Below are positions 53,759 through 63,134 of a stretch of DNA of 64,000 nt, piece after piece (position 1 is the first letter of the stretch; the number at the start of each line of letters is the position of its first letter). Origin of the DNA: Leeia oryzae DSM 17879 (GTDB lineage Bacteria; Pseudomonadota; Gammaproteobacteria; Burkholderiales; Leeiaceae). The position numbers were made by a program, and so were the translations under genes. The DNA lies in the NCBI RefSeq assembly GCF_000376945.1, contig NZ_AQXU01000018.1, forward strand, positions 99,643 to 163,642, read 5' to 3'. Below the pieces are notes generated by a model. That model was given only the letters and a program-made list of their open reading frames with translations, was not told the origin of the DNA and did not search any database.

Positions 53759-55270
53759 ATGAAATCTGCTGCTCAAAAAGTCGCCGCCGCTACGCCTGCA
53801 CCTAGCGGGGCGCTGGACATCGAAGGTCATTCCATTGACTTTATTCCGGAACACGAACGCACTGACAAGCTGTCTGCCCAGGGGCCGTTCTGGTTTGTCG
53901 GCAACTTCACGTTCTTTACCATGACCATCGGCTTTGTCGGCCCCAGCGTCGGGCTGAATGCACTGTGGACCACCATCGCCGGGACGCTCGGCATCATGTT
54001 CGGTACGCTGTTCATGGCCTTTCACGGCTCACAAGGGCCGCACCTGGGCCTGCCGCAGATGATCCAGTCCCGCGCGCAGTTCGGCTACCGGGGCGTGTTG
54101 CTGGTGTTGCTGGCCACGCTGTTCGTGTTTGCCGGCTTTAACATCGTCAACCTGGTGCTGATGATGCAGGGCCTGAAAACCCTGTTCGACTGGGGACCCT
54201 TCGAGGTCGCCCTGGCCGTGACCGTACCGGCGACCATTCTGGCCGTGCTGGGTCACGACTGGATGCACAAGACCTTCAAGTGGTCGCTGTTCCTGTCGCT
54301 ACCGCTCTACGGGCTGGTCACTGCCGCCGTGTTGCTGGGCTGGATTCACGACACGCCCGCCGTTGCCGGTGCCGCACCTGCCGCCCCGCTAGGGTTTAAC
54401 TGGACCGGCTTCATCGCCCAGTTTGCCGCCGCGGCCAGCTACAACATCGCCTACGCCCCCTACGTCTCGGATTACTCGCGCTATCTGCCCAAGAATACCC
54501 ACAGCGGCAAGCTGATTGCAGCCGTGTTCCTGGGCGCATCGCTATCTGGCGCCTGGATGATTGCCGTGGGCGGCTGGCTGGCCGAACACCTGCACGCAAC
54601 CGACGTACTGGTGGCCTTGAATACCGTGGGTGCCCGCTTTGCCCCGCAACTGGGCACCGTGGTGGTCGCCGTCACTATCCTGGCCTTCCTGCCGGTGATT
54701 GCCATGAACATCTACAGCGCCAAGCTGACCGCCATTACCGGTGTGGATTCGTTCAAGAAAGTCAATCCGACTGCCAAGGCACGCATCTGGGCCATCCTGT
54801 TTGTGGTACTGCTGCAGCTGGGCACGGCCATGGGCATCTACACCTCCGGCTCCGGCCTGTCGGTACTCAACATCTACCTGATCGTGATGCTGTACTTCCT
54901 GGTGCCATGGACAGCGGTGAACCTGACCGACTACTTCTTTGTGCGCAAGGGCCGTTATGCCATCCCGCATTTCTTCCTGCCGCACGACAACATGTACGGC
55001 CATTGGGGTGCACGCGGCCTGATCTCTTACTTCATCGGTTTTGTGGCCATGATTCCGTTCTTCTGCATCTTTAACGGCCCGGACGAAGTCTACGTCGGCC
55101 CGCTGGCCAAAGCGCTGGGTAGCGTGGATCTGGCCTGGCTGGTCGGCCTGATCGTGTCAGGTGTCGCCTACTACATCCTGTGCCGGTCACTGGATCTGGA
55201 CAGCGAAGAACGCGTGATCCGCCACATCGAGAAAACCCAGCCGCATTTCACCACTGGTGACAAACGGTAA
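53759..55270 (+). CDS. NCS1-family nucleobase:cation symporter-type permease
   Basis: 503 residues with about 12 transmembrane helices; [53 protein letters not shown] and the [20 protein letters not shown] segment mark the cytosine/purine (CodB-like) branch. It starts with [17 protein letters not shown] behind GGAGAGAGG. The usual ligands are nucleobases, but in this operon an import role for a guanidino or amidine-like cation is plausible because these also have planar N-C-N groups. Specificity cannot be read from the sequence. Confidence 0.9.
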   Translation: MKSAAQKVAAATPAPSGALDIEGHSIDFIPEHERTDKLSAQGPFWFVGNFTFFTMTIGFVGPSVGLNALWTTIAGTLGIMFGTLFMAFHGSQGPHLGLPQMIQSRAQFGYRGVLLVLLATLFVFAGFNIVNLVLMMQGLKTLFDWGPFEVALAVTVPATILAVLGHDWMHKTFKWSLFLSLPLYGLVTAAVLLGWIHDTPAVAGAAPAAPLGFNWTGFIAQFAAAASYNIAYAPYVSDYSRYLPKNTHSGKLIAAVFLGASLSGAWMIAVGGWLAEHLHATDVLVALNTVGARFAPQLGTVVVAVTILAFLPVIAMNIYSAKLTAITGVDSFKKVNPTAKARIWAILFVVLLQLGTAMGIYTSGSGLSVLNIYLIVMLYFLVPWTAVNLTDYFFVRKGRYAIPHFFLPHDNMYGHWGARGLISYFIGFVAMIPFFCIFNGPDEVYVGPLAKALGSVDLAWLVGLIVSGVAYYILCRSLDLDSEERVIRHIEKTQPHFTTGDKR

Positions 55271-55308
55271 CGGCCCCTTATATCAGTCCATTGCAAGCGA
55301 GAACGATC

Positions 55309-56997
55309 ATGTCTGATACAACCTACGATTACATCATTGTCGGGGCAGGTTCTGCCGGGTGCGTCCTGGCCAACCGCCTGACCGAAGACCCATCCGTCAG
55401 CGTGCTGGTCCTGGAGTTTGGTGGCAGCGACAAAAGCGTCATCATCCAGATGCCCAGCGCCTTTTCCATGCCCATGAACACCAAGAAGTACAACTGGCAT
55501 TACGAAACCGCCGCCGAACCACACCTGAACGGCCGCAAGCTGCACTGCCCGCGCGGCAAGGTGCTGGGAGGCTCCTCGTCCATCAACGGGCTGGTCTACA
55601 TCCGTGGTCATGCCCATGACTTTGACGAGTGGGAATCACTAGGTGCCAAAAACTGGGGCTACAAACACTGCCTGCCCTACTTCAAGAAAGCCGAAAGCTT
55701 CAAGTTCGGTGGTGACGACTACCGCGGCAGCGACGGCCCGCTCAGCACCAATAACGGCAACAACATGAAGAACCCGCTGTACGGCGCCTGGGTAGAAGCC
55801 GGCGCGCAGGCAGGTTACATCAAGACCGATGACTGCAACGGTTACATGCAGGAAGGCTTTGGCGCCATGCACATGACGGTGAAGAACGGCGTGCGCTGGT
55901 CTACCGCCAACGCCTACCTGCGCCCCGCCATGCAACGGTCCAACCTGACCGTGGTGACCCACGCCATGACCCGCCAGCTGATCCTGGAAGGCAAACGGGT
56001 GGTAGGCGTGACCTACGACCGTGACGGACAGACGCATACGGTTCGTTGCCGCCGCGAAGTGCTGGTGTCCTCCGGCCCGATCGGCTCGCCGCACCTGTTG
56101 CAACGCTCCGGCATCGGCCCGGCCGAGGTCCTGAAAAAAGCCGGTATCGAGGTCAAGCACGACTTGCCAGGCGTCGGTGAAAACCTGCAGGATCATGCCG
56201 AAATCTACATCCAGTATGGCTGCAAGCAACCGGTGACGCTTAACAGCAAGATGGGCCTCTGGAGCAAGTTCCTCATCGGCCTGCGCTGGCTGCTGTTCAA
56301 GGACGGTCTGGGCGCCAGCAACCACTTCGAGGCTGGCGGTTTCATCCGCTCCGACAAGGGCTTGCGCTGGCCGGACATCCAGTTCCATTTTCTGCCGGCT
56401 GCCATGCGTTACGACGGCAACAAACCGTTCAAGGGCCATGGCTTCATGGTGCTGACCGGACCGAACAAACCCAAGAGCCGCGGTTACGTGCGGGTGAAAT
56501 CGGCTGATCCGTATGAACATCCGGAAATCCAGTTCAATTACCTGCAAAGCGAAGAAGACCGCGAAGGTTTCCGCCGCTGCGTGCGCCTGACCCGGGAAAT
56601 CATCGGCCAGCCCGCCATGGACCCGTACCGCGAAGTCGAGCTGGCCCCGGGGCCGGACGTGACCACCGATGCGCAGATCGACAAGTTTGTGCGCGACAAT
56701 CTGGAAAGCACCATGCACCCGTGCGGCTCTTGCAAGATGGGCGAAGACGAGATGGCGGTGGTGGACTCCGAACTGCGCGTGCACGGCCTGAGCGGGCTCA
56801 GGGTGATCGATTCTTCTGTGTTCCCGACGGAGCCCAACGGCAACCTGAACGCCCCCACCATCATGCTGGCCGAACGGGCAGCAGACCTGGTGCGCGGCAA
56901 AACCCCGCTGATGGCGTCTACGGCCCCGGTGGGACTGGTAGAAGGCTGGGAAGCCCAGCAGCGGCCTAACGCCCCGTTGCGTCAGGTTCGGGTGTAA
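55309..56997 (+). CDS. GMC-family FAD alcohol dehydrogenase (choline dehydrogenase-like)
   Basis: 562 residues. FAD-binding [19 protein letters not shown] (6-24), the GMC signature [38 protein letters not shown] and the C-terminal catalytic region [13 protein letters not shown]...[28 protein letters not shown] are all there, including the His in MHPCG. About 45-50% like BetA by eye; the true substrate may be another primary alcohol. It follows the NCS1 gene by 38 bp and ends the operon in front of a strong terminator. Confidence 0.92.
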   Translation: MSDTTYDYIIVGAGSAGCVLANRLTEDPSVSVLVLEFGGSDKSVIIQMPSAFSMPMNTKKYNWHYETAAEPHLNGRKLHCPRGKVLGGSSSINGLVYIRGHAHDFDEWESLGAKNWGYKHCLPYFKKAESFKFGGDDYRGSDGPLSTNNGNNMKNPLYGAWVEAGAQAGYIKTDDCNGYMQEGFGAMHMTVKNGVRWSTANAYLRPAMQRSNLTVVTHAMTRQLILEGKRVVGVTYDRDGQTHTVRCRREVLVSSGPIGSPHLLQRSGIGPAEVLKKAGIEVKHDLPGVGENLQDHAEIYIQYGCKQPVTLNSKMGLWSKFLIGLRWLLFKDGLGASNHFEAGGFIRSDKGLRWPDIQFHFLPAAMRYDGNKPFKGHGFMVLTGPNKPKSRGYVRVKSADPYEHPEIQFNYLQSEEDREGFRRCVRLTREIIGQPAMDPYREVELAPGPDVTTDAQIDKFVRDNLESTMHPCGSCKMGEDEMAVVDSELRVHGLSGLRVIDSSVFPTEPNGNLNAPTIMLAERAADLVRGKTPLMASTAPVGLVEGWEAQQRPNAPLRQVRV

Positions 56998-57035
56998 ACG
57001 TCTGCCGGGGCTGTCTCACCCCGCCAGACCCATTG

Positions 57036-57071
57036 AAACCATGTCCGTCAGCCACTGCGGACATGGTTTTT
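57036..57071 (+). terminator. Rho-independent terminator of the ureohydrolase operon
   Basis: ACCATGTCCG (57038-57047) pairs with CGGACATGGT (57058-57067) over a 10-nt loop and is followed by a run of T. Confidence 0.92.
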
Positions 57072-57124
57072 TTGCGTTAGGCTGCATGGACATTTGCCGC
57101 ATCCGCACGTAAAATGCACGCACT

Positions 57125-57240
57125 CACTGGGGAGTAGCCTCTCTTCGCAAGAAGAGGCTTACGTCAACATACTTGGCCCGCAGGCCATGGCGTAAGCGGT
57201 TTCATGCTTGGCAAGACCTTTGACTACATCGCCTCCGACA
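57125..57240 (+). ncRNA. yybP-ykoY manganese riboswitch
   Basis: The stretch GGGGAGTAGCC (57129-57139), a short hairpin (CCTCTCTTCGCAAGAAGAGG), the conserved CGTCAACATACTTGGCC (57162-57178) and the later GCAAGACCTTTG (57211-57222) are the conserved parts of the Mn2+-sensing yybP-ykoY aptamer. It lies directly in front of a UPF0016 Mn exporter gene with AAGGAA as ribosome site (57282-57287). Boundaries are approximate; the remainder to 57292 is the expression platform. Confidence 0.92.
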
Positions 57241-57292
57241 TGGCCGGGGATGCGTTGTCGTCATTCGTCTTTGATCCGGCCAAGGAATACAT

Positions 57293-57871
57293 ATGGAAGC
57301 TCTCTTCGTCTCTACCGGGGTGGTGGCACTGGCCGAAATCGGTGACAAGACCCAACTGCTGGCCTTCATTCTGGCCGCCCGCTTCAAAAAACCCGTTCCC
57401 ATCATTCTGGGCATTCTGTGTGCAACCATCGTCAACCATGGCATGGCCGGTGCATTGGGCGCCTGGATCACCTCGGCCATCAGCCCGGATGTGCTGCGCT
57501 GGATTCTGGGTGCGTCGTTCATCGCCATGGCGATCTGGACCCTGATTCCGGACAAGATTGAAGAAGAGGAAACCAAGATTGCCAGCAAGCTGGGGGTCTT
57601 CGGCGCGACGCTGATCACCTTCTTCCTGGCCGAGATGGGCGACAAAACCCAGATTGCGACCGTCGCGCTGGCAGCACACTACGCCCACCCGCTATGGGTA
57701 GTGGCTGGCACCACGCTGGGCATGCTGATTGCCGACGTACCGGCGGTGTTTGTGGGTGACAAGCTGGCGTCCAAGATCCCGATGAAGCTGGTGCACAGCA
57801 TTGCGGCCGGCATTTTTGCCGTGCTGGGGGTCGCCACGCTACTGGGTGCCGGTAGCAGCTTCGGTTTCTGA
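57293..57871 (+). CDS. mneA: UPF0016 (GDT1-like) manganese exporter
   Basis: 192-residue inner-membrane protein with six helices in two repeats, each bearing the family motif E-x-G-D-K-T: EIGDKTQ (15-21) and EMGDKTQ (114-120). The TMEM165/Gdt1/MneA family exports Mn2+ (and moves Ca2+ in eukaryotes). The yybP-ykoY riboswitch immediately upstream independently supports the Mn2+ role. Stand-alone gene; an unrelated small membrane-protein gene follows. Confidence 0.94.
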   Translation: MEALFVSTGVVALAEIGDKTQLLAFILAARFKKPVPIILGILCATIVNHGMAGALGAWITSAISPDVLRWILGASFIAMAIWTLIPDKIEEEETKIASKLGVFGATLITFFLAEMGDKTQIATVALAAHYAHPLWVVAGTTLGMLIADVPAVFVGDKLASKIPMKLVHSIAAGIFAVLGVATLLGAGSSFGF

Positions 57872-57959
57872 ACCTTTGTCTGACGTCCCACCGACCTGCC
57901 GTGCCGGATGGCACGCAGGTCGGTTATCCTGATTTGCATCATTGCCGGAATACCCTATC

Positions 57960-58310
57960 GTGACCTGGATCATCATCAAATACTGTCTCACCTCCGCCAT
58001 GGTGGTGCTGATTTCCGAGCTGGCCAAACGCAGCGACAAGCTGGGTGGCCTGATTGCCGCGTTGCCACTGGTAACGTTTCTGACCCTGATCTGGCTGTAC
58101 CTGGAGAAACAGCCCGCCAGCAAAATTGCCAACCATGCCTGGTACACCTTCTGGTACGTCATCCCCACCCTGCCGATGTTTCTGGTATTCCCTGCCCTGC
58201 TGCCGCGGATTGGTTTCTGGCCCACACTGGGAAGCTGTGCGGTACTGACCATCGTGATCTTTTACCTGTTTGCGCTGCTGGTGAGGCCGTTCGGGGTGCA
58301 GTTGCTGTAA
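57960..58310 (+). CDS. DUF3147-like small membrane protein
   Basis: 116 residues, four predicted helices (VTWIIIKYCLTSAMVVLISELAK, LGGLIAALPLVTFLTLIWLYLE, WYVIPTLPMFLVFPALLP, VLTIVIFYLFALLV). Fits the DUF3147 family of unknown function. GTG 57960 is the likely start with GGAA upstream; a TTG 18 bp earlier is in frame. It sits 88 bp after the Mn exporter, on the same strand, and might share its transcript. Confidence 0.8.
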   Translation: MTWIIIKYCLTSAMVVLISELAKRSDKLGGLIAALPLVTFLTLIWLYLEKQPASKIANHAWYTFWYVIPTLPMFLVFPALLPRIGFWPTLGSCAVLTIVIFYLFALLVRPFGVQLL

Positions 58311-58387
58311 CTTTGACACCCTCCGCCATCCGGGCCTAGAATCGATCCCACCGATCATGCCTTACCTTGATGGAAGCGGAGCATGGG

Positions 58388-59170
58388 ATGCAGCACAGGA
58401 TCTCGCTGAATACTGCCGGAAAATTAGTGGATGCACTGGGCTCTGCCGATTTCGAACGGGTGCTGTGGGAGAGTTTGTCCGAAGCATTCCAGACCGAGCA
58501 TGTCAGCATGGGGCGCTTTGCCCTGATCGGCGAAACGGCGGCACCACCGGTCGAGTTCATCGGTGCCTACGGCTGCCAAGGCCGCGAAGTCATCCAGGCA
58601 GCCTGGACCCAGTACAGCAGCCATTACTGGCATGTAGACCCGTTACGCCAATACATGCGCCCGGACCTGAGCGACCTGGTCGTGCATCAGCAAGTGCTGA
58701 GAAACATCCCCAAAGATTTTTACCAGGCCTGCTACGGGCAGAACATCTCTGAAGAAGGGGTACTGCTCAGCCGCAACGGCAATAGCGTGTATACGCTGTC
58801 GATTTTCCGGTCGGTCAGCCAGCCGGCCTTCTCCTCTGGTGATCTGGTCTCGCTGCGCAGCCTCAGCTCCTTGCTCACCCCGTTACTGGCCAAGCACGTG
58901 ATGTTCCGCCCGCCGGCGGTACTGGCCTCGCCTGCCGACAAATGGCAGCAGCAGTTCGAGCGGGGACTGTTCAATACCGGTATTTCCCTGTCCCTGCGTG
59001 AAAAATACATCTGCCAGGGGTTGCTGGCCGGCCATACCCAGCCACAGCTGGCCAGCCAGCTGGACCTCAAGCTCTCGACCGTCAATACCTATGTCGACCG
59101 GAGTTTTTGCAAACTGGGCATCCGCACCCGGCGCGAACTGCTGGACTGGTGCATCCGCCACAGCAACTAA
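58388..59170 (+). CDS. LuxR-type helix-turn-helix regulator
   Basis: 260 residues. The N-terminal ~190 residues are an unrecognised sensor-like part (RFALIGETAAPPVEFIGAYGCQG); the C-terminal GerE-type HTH (about 200-256; LSLREKYICQGLLAGHTQPQLASQLDLKLSTVNTYVDRSFCKLGIRTRREL) is clear. The start at 58388 has GCGGAG in front; an ATG 18 bp upstream is possible. Lies convergent with the amidohydrolase. Might control the amidohydrolase and PotF-like genes; not shown. Confidence 0.88.
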   Translation: MQHRISLNTAGKLVDALGSADFERVLWESLSEAFQTEHVSMGRFALIGETAAPPVEFIGAYGCQGREVIQAAWTQYSSHYWHVDPLRQYMRPDLSDLVVHQQVLRNIPKDFYQACYGQNISEEGVLLSRNGNSVYTLSIFRSVSQPAFSSGDLVSLRSLSSLLTPLLAKHVMFRPPAVLASPADKWQQQFERGLFNTGISLSLREKYICQGLLAGHTQPQLASQLDLKLSTVNTYVDRSFCKLGIRTRRELLDWCIRHSN

Positions 59171-59198
59171 GCACCCGGATGCACCCCGGTGCCCGAAC

Positions 59199-60836
59199 CT
59201 AGCGGTTCCAGTGCGGGGCCGCGTATACCTGTTCTCCCTGGAAGAAAGTAGATACCACCTTGTGCCGGGCGATTTCGGACACCGGCAGGTCAAACAGGTC
59301 GCGTTCGAGGATGGCCAGATTGGCGTCCTTGCCCGCCGCCAGCGAGCCGGACTGCCGGTCAAACCGCAGCGCCCAGGCCGAGTTCCAGGTATAGGCTTCC
59401 AGCATGGTTTCCAGATCCGTCTTCTGCTCTGGCAACCACGGCGGCAGGTCCGGCATGTCCGGTGCAATGCGGGTGACCGCGGTCTGGATGGCCACCAGCG
59501 GGTCGATGGTCGACACGGACCAGTCCGACCCGCCTGAGAGCATGGCGCCGGCGTTGCGCAAACTGCCGATAACATAATTCCAGCCAAAGCGTTCTTCCCC
59601 CAGCAGGCTGCGGTACTGATCCAGCAGCAGCGGCTTGGCTGCCGCCCAGGTGCCCTGAATCGAGGCAATGGCCCCCAGCCGGTGGAATCTTGGCAGGTCC
59701 TCCGGATGGATGATCTGCAGGTGCGCCAGCTGCGGGCGACGGTCTTTCTTGCCGTTCACGCGCTGCACATGCTCCAGGGTATCCAGCGCCATACGCACCG
59801 CCCGGTCGCCCAGGGTATGGAAATGCAGGTCAAACCCGGCCTGGTCCGCCATGGCCCCCAGCTGGTTCAGCTGCGCCTGAGTCCAGTGCGGCTCGAAGTT
59901 ACCGCCGGTATCGGCGTACGGGTCCAGCAGCGATGCGGTATGCGCCTCGATCACTCCGTCGATGAAGATCTTGACCGTATGCAGGTGCAGGCTGCCCCCC
60001 TGCCATTGCTCGCGCCAGGTCCGGAACTGCAAGATCTGCCCGGCAAAATCCAGATGCGGCGTGGCCAGCATGCCAAGACTGGCATTCACCTTGAGCAGAC
60101 CCTGATCCCGGGCGGTGGCATAGGCAGACGCCAGCTTGCCTTTCACCATGGCATCAAACCAGCCGGTAATGCCATGGCTGTGCGCCAGCTGTACCGCCTT
60201 GCCAATGGCCGCCTGGACGGCCTCTGCCCCCAGTTGCGGAATGAACCGCAGCAGGTTGTACAGGCCGTTTTCCTGCACCACCCCGGTCAGCTCGCCGGTA
60301 GCCGGGTCGCGTTCGTAAATGCCGCCGGCCGGGTCTGGCGTATCGCGGGTCAGCCCCAGTCGGGCCAGCGCCACCGAATTCAGGCACGCACTGTGGACAT
60401 CGTGACTGATCATCAGCAGCGGACGATCCGGCACCAGCGGGTCCAGCAGCGCGCGGGTCGGGTAGGCACCGAAACTGGCCAGCTGCGCCCCGCCCACGAA
60501 CACCCATTCCCTCTCCGGGAATTGCTGCGCACACCGGCGGATGCCGTCCAGTATCGCCTCTGGCGTTTCGCTGTCAGACAGGTCTACGTCGCCGGTAAAC
60601 AGGTGGCCTTCTACCGGATGCACGTGCGAATCGGTAAACCCCGGGACGATCATCTTGCCTTGCAGGTCGATCACCCGGGTATCAGGCGGCAGGCCGGGTT
60701 GTATGTCGCGGGCAAACCCCACCGAACGGACCTTGCCGTGTTGTACTGCCAGCGTGTCATAGAAGCGATGTCCTTTTTCGGCGGTATAGATGCTGCCGTT
60801 CACGAAGAGTGTGGTTGTATCTGTCGGTTGTGCCAT
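59199..60836 (-). CDS. Amidohydrolase family protein (YtcJ-like)
   Basis: 545-residue metal-dependent hydrolase of the amidohydrolase-3 group. The first metal site HVHP (VPGFTDSHVHPVEGH), the carboxylate/Lys region KIFIDGVIEAHTASL, later His in DLHFHTLGDRAVR and AHLQIIHPEDL, and the Asp in SGGSDWSVSTIDPL are in the right order. Such enzymes include N-substituted formamide deformylase and related enzymes; the substrate is unknown. ATG 60836 follows a GGACAAAG. The PotF-like gene upstream is on the same strand, 92 bp away, so substrate import and hydrolysis may be linked. Confidence 0.88.
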   Translation of the reverse strand: MAQPTDTTTLFVNGSIYTAEKGHRFYDTLAVQHGKVRSVGFARDIQPGLPPDTRVIDLQGKMIVPGFTDSHVHPVEGHLFTGDVDLSDSETPEAILDGIRRCAQQFPEREWVFVGGAQLASFGAYPTRALLDPLVPDRPLLMISHDVHSACLNSVALARLGLTRDTPDPAGGIYERDPATGELTGVVQENGLYNLLRFIPQLGAEAVQAAIGKAVQLAHSHGITGWFDAMVKGKLASAYATARDQGLLKVNASLGMLATPHLDFAGQILQFRTWREQWQGGSLHLHTVKIFIDGVIEAHTASLLDPYADTGGNFEPHWTQAQLNQLGAMADQAGFDLHFHTLGDRAVRMALDTLEHVQRVNGKKDRRPQLAHLQIIHPEDLPRFHRLGAIASIQGTWAAAKPLLLDQYRSLLGEERFGWNYVIGSLRNAGAMLSGGSDWSVSTIDPLVAIQTAVTRIAPDMPDLPPWLPEQKTDLETMLEAYTWNSAWALRFDRQSGSLAAGKDANLAILERDLFDLPVSEIARHKVVSTFFQGEQVYAAPHWNR

Positions 60837-60928
60837 GATGCTTTGTCCAGAATATTGGAAAACACGCCCCCGCACCCGGGCTTGGCAGGCGGGTGTCAGC
60901 AGGGACAGAGGTAAGGAAAACCGGGAAA

Positions 60929-62020
60929 CTACTTGTTGAATTTCAGCTGGTTGAACGCCTGGTTCCACAGCCGCTGGGTTTTGGCGGACAAGGTTTTGAC
61001 CGGCACCAGCTTTTGCATCAGCTTGCTGTCCGGCAAGACGTTGGTGTCTTTCCAGATATCTCCCTTGAGCATGCTGCGGGAAGGTACATTGGCCACCGGA
61101 TAGCTGGCCCCGTTACTGGCCGCGGCGGCCACCTCGGGACGCAGCATGAAATCCAGCATGGCCAAGGCCCGCTCCGGATGTGGCGCATCCTTGGGAATGG
61201 CCAGCAGGTCGGCCCAGATGATGGCGCCCGATTTGGGAATGACGTAGCTGATGTCCTGCCCGGTTTTGGCTTCTCTGGCACGCAGCGCGGCCGTGGCAAT
61301 GTCGCCCGAATACCCGAAGACCACGCAGAAATCACCCGACGGCAGGCTTTCCAGATAACCCGCGGAGGCACTGAAGGTGCGAATGTACGGTCTCACGCTT
61401 TTCAGGACGGCAGCCGCCTGTTTCAGATTGGCCTCGTTTTCCGAGAACGGGTCTTTGCCCAGGTAGAACAGTGTGGTACCGATCACGTCCGGCGACGAAT
61501 CCAGCAGTGATACGCCACACTTGGAGAGTTTCTTCATGTAGTCGGGCTTGAAGATCAGGTCCCACAGGTTATCCGGCAGCGGTGTGCTGCCCAGTGCGGC
61601 TTTCACCTTGGCAAAGTTGATGCCGAGGCCATCCGTCCCATACACGTACGGGACCACATACCGGTGCTGCGGGTCTACTTCATTGAGCTTTTTCAGCATG
61701 TCCGGATCGATGTTCTTGAAGTTGGACAGCCGGCTGATATCAATTGCTTTGAAGGCGCCGGCCTTGATCTGCGGCCCGACCATGGACAACGTCGGGGTCA
61801 CCACGTCAAAGCCCGATTTGCCGGTCAGGATTTTGGACTGGAAGGTTTCTACCGAGTCCATCGACGACATCTGCACTTTGGATCCGGTCTCCCGGGTATA
61901 GCGGGCGGCCATGTCGTCAGGCAGGTAGCCCGGCCAGGTATAGACCACGGTATTGTCGGTAGCGGCTGCGGCGCCCGCCATTGCACTGCAGACCATCAAG
62001 GTGCCTAACGTCCGTTTCAT
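60929..62020 (-). CDS. PotF/PotD-like polyamine-type periplasmic binding protein
   Basis: 363 residues with a signal peptide (MKRTLGTLMVCSAMAGAAAA) and the PotD/PotF fold: VVYTWPGYLPDDMAARYTRETGSKVQ, GFDVVTPTLSMV, PYVYGTDGLGINFAKV, LYLGKDPFSENEANLKQA-like YLGKDPFSE, and FVVFGYSGDIA-like CVVFGYSGDIATAA. Probably binds a polyamine or related cation. No permease or ATPase adjoins it, so it is an orphan. GGGGAGAAG lies ahead of the ATG. Immediately upstream is a 20-bp G/C palindrome. Confidence 0.9.
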   Translation of the reverse strand: MKRTLGTLMVCSAMAGAAAATDNTVVYTWPGYLPDDMAARYTRETGSKVQMSSMDSVETFQSKILTGKSGFDVVTPTLSMVGPQIKAGAFKAIDISRLSNFKNIDPDMLKKLNEVDPQHRYVVPYVYGTDGLGINFAKVKAALGSTPLPDNLWDLIFKPDYMKKLSKCGVSLLDSSPDVIGTTLFYLGKDPFSENEANLKQAAAVLKSVRPYIRTFSASAGYLESLPSGDFCVVFGYSGDIATAALRAREAKTGQDISYVIPKSGAIIWADLLAIPKDAPHPERALAMLDFMLRPEVAAAASNGASYPVANVPSRSMLKGDIWKDTNVLPDSKLMQKLVPVKTLSAKTQRLWNQAFNQLKFNK

Positions 62021-62085
62021 GCGCTCTTCTCCCCGGTGAACTCTGATATGGTGGCCCATTATAGGAACAGCCATTTTGGCCCGTC

Positions 62086-62105
62086 TGTCCCCCCCGGGGG
62101 GGACA
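62086..62105. repeat. 20-bp perfect G/C palindrome upstream of the PotF-like gene
   Basis: Seven C followed by seven G with TGT and ACA at the ends make a perfect 20-bp palindrome without a loop, 66 bp before the start of the PotF-like gene. It could be an operator or an unusual hairpin. Confidence 0.6.
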
Positions 62106-62140
62106 TGGGTCTTTATGGGGGTGCCATGGACGCCATACGC

Positions 62141-62177
62141 AAAAAAACCACTGTACCCGCCAGGGCAACAGTGGTTT
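62141..62177 (-). terminator. Rho-independent terminator of the RpiR-family gene
   Basis: On the minus strand AAACCACTGT (62177-62168) pairs with ACAGTGGTTT (62154-62145) and is followed by a T-run from 62147 to 62141. Confidence 0.85.
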
Positions 62178-62204
62178 GTCAGCCGCACATGCATGCGGTG
62201 CGGG

Positions 62205-62999
62205 TCAGGCGGCAGCCGGCTCCTGCATGGATACCTGCAAGGCCTGGCACAGACAGAAGGCGCTCAGGAAAGAGCGGGATTTCTTGACCACGGTGGGCTC
62301 AATCAGCAGCACGCTGTCGGCCTCGGCACACAAGGGGGAATCCGGATCATCGGTCAGCACAATCAGCCGGGGCTTGATCATGGCGCCGGCCAGACAGTTG
62401 GGCTGGCGGTTGTTGAACGGCGCCAGGTCAAACACCAGCAACACGTCGTCCGCATGCCAGAATTGCGGCAGGTTAGAACGGCTTTGCTCGATGAAAAACA
62501 CTTTTTTGCCGGCGTCCGCCATGATCAGCGACAGATAGCTGGCGACCGGATAGGCGCTGGCATCCCCCAGCATGTACACGCTGGTAGCCTCACGGATGGT
62601 TCGTACGGCCCGGCTGAACTCGGCTTCATCATAAAAATGCTGCAGACGCGTCAGGGAATGGAGACTTTCCTTGATCACCTTGTCGATCTTGCTCGGTGCC
62701 TTGGACACGACCGGCGTCGGTGGCGTGTCATCCTGCCCGGACAAATGGATGAATTCTTTCTTGAACAGTTCCTTGAATTGGGCGAACCCGGTAAAGCCGA
62801 AGCGCTGGGTAAAACGGATCACGGCGGACGGATGCACGTCGCAGGCCTCGGCCAGCTCCTTGATCCGGATCAGCATGATGCTGTGCTTGTTGCGTTCGAT
62901 GTAATGACCTATCGCCTTTAACTGCGGGCTCAAGGTCGCGTATTCCTGATTAAATAACCGGAACAGTTTGTCTATGGTGGGGGGGGCGACGCTGTTCAC
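62205..62999 (-). CDS. RpiR/MurR-family regulator with SIS domain
   Basis: 264 residues: helix-turn-helix (about 25-85; KHSIMLIRIKELAEACDVHPSAVIRFTQRFGFTGFAQFKELFKKEF) and a SIS sugar-phosphate domain (about 115-250; VYMLGDASAYPVASYLSLIM, VLLVFDLAPFNNRQP, LIVLTDDPDSPLCAEADSVLLI). RpiR regulators next to iol genes respond to inositol catabolic intermediates, and iolB is the neighbouring gene upstream, so control of inositol use is likely. It ends in its own terminator. Confidence 0.92.
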   Translation of the reverse strand: MNSVAPPTIDKLFRLFNQEYATLSPQLKAIGHYIERNKHSIMLIRIKELAEACDVHPSAVIRFTQRFGFTGFAQFKELFKKEFIHLSGQDDTPPTPVVSKAPSKIDKVIKESLHSLTRLQHFYDEAEFSRAVRTIREATSVYMLGDASAYPVASYLSLIMADAGKKVFFIEQSRSNLPQFWHADDVLLVFDLAPFNNRQPNCLAGAMIKPRLIVLTDDPDSPLCAEADSVLLIEPTVVKKSRSFLSAFCLCQALQVSMQEPAAA

Positions 63000-63050
63000 T
63001 TTGTACTCCTGCGACTGCCTTTACAGGCATGAAACCTGAAACCTTCAGGC

Positions 63051-63078
63051 AAAAAGTGCCGGGACACGCCGTCCCGGC
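63051..63078 (-). terminator. Rho-independent terminator of iolB
   Basis: On the minus strand GCCGGGAC (63078-63071 side) pairs with GTCCCGGC (63065-63058) over a 5-nt loop, then ACTTTTT. It lies 57 bp after the iolB stop. Confidence 0.85.
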
Positions 63079-63134
63079 CCAAGCCCAAATATATCTCGGA
63101 GAGATATGCTGTTGACTGCCTGAAAATTGGACAC

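Noticed and set aside
55309..56997. True betA choline dehydrogenase with betB
   Set aside because: No betI or choline transporter, and the pair is in an operon with a ureohydrolase and NCS1 permease, so a choline role is not asserted.
59682..60914. Plus-strand 410-codon frame opposite the amidohydrolase
   Set aside because: Long but its composition (Arg/Gln/His-rich, no domains) is that of an antisense shadow of a GC-rich gene.
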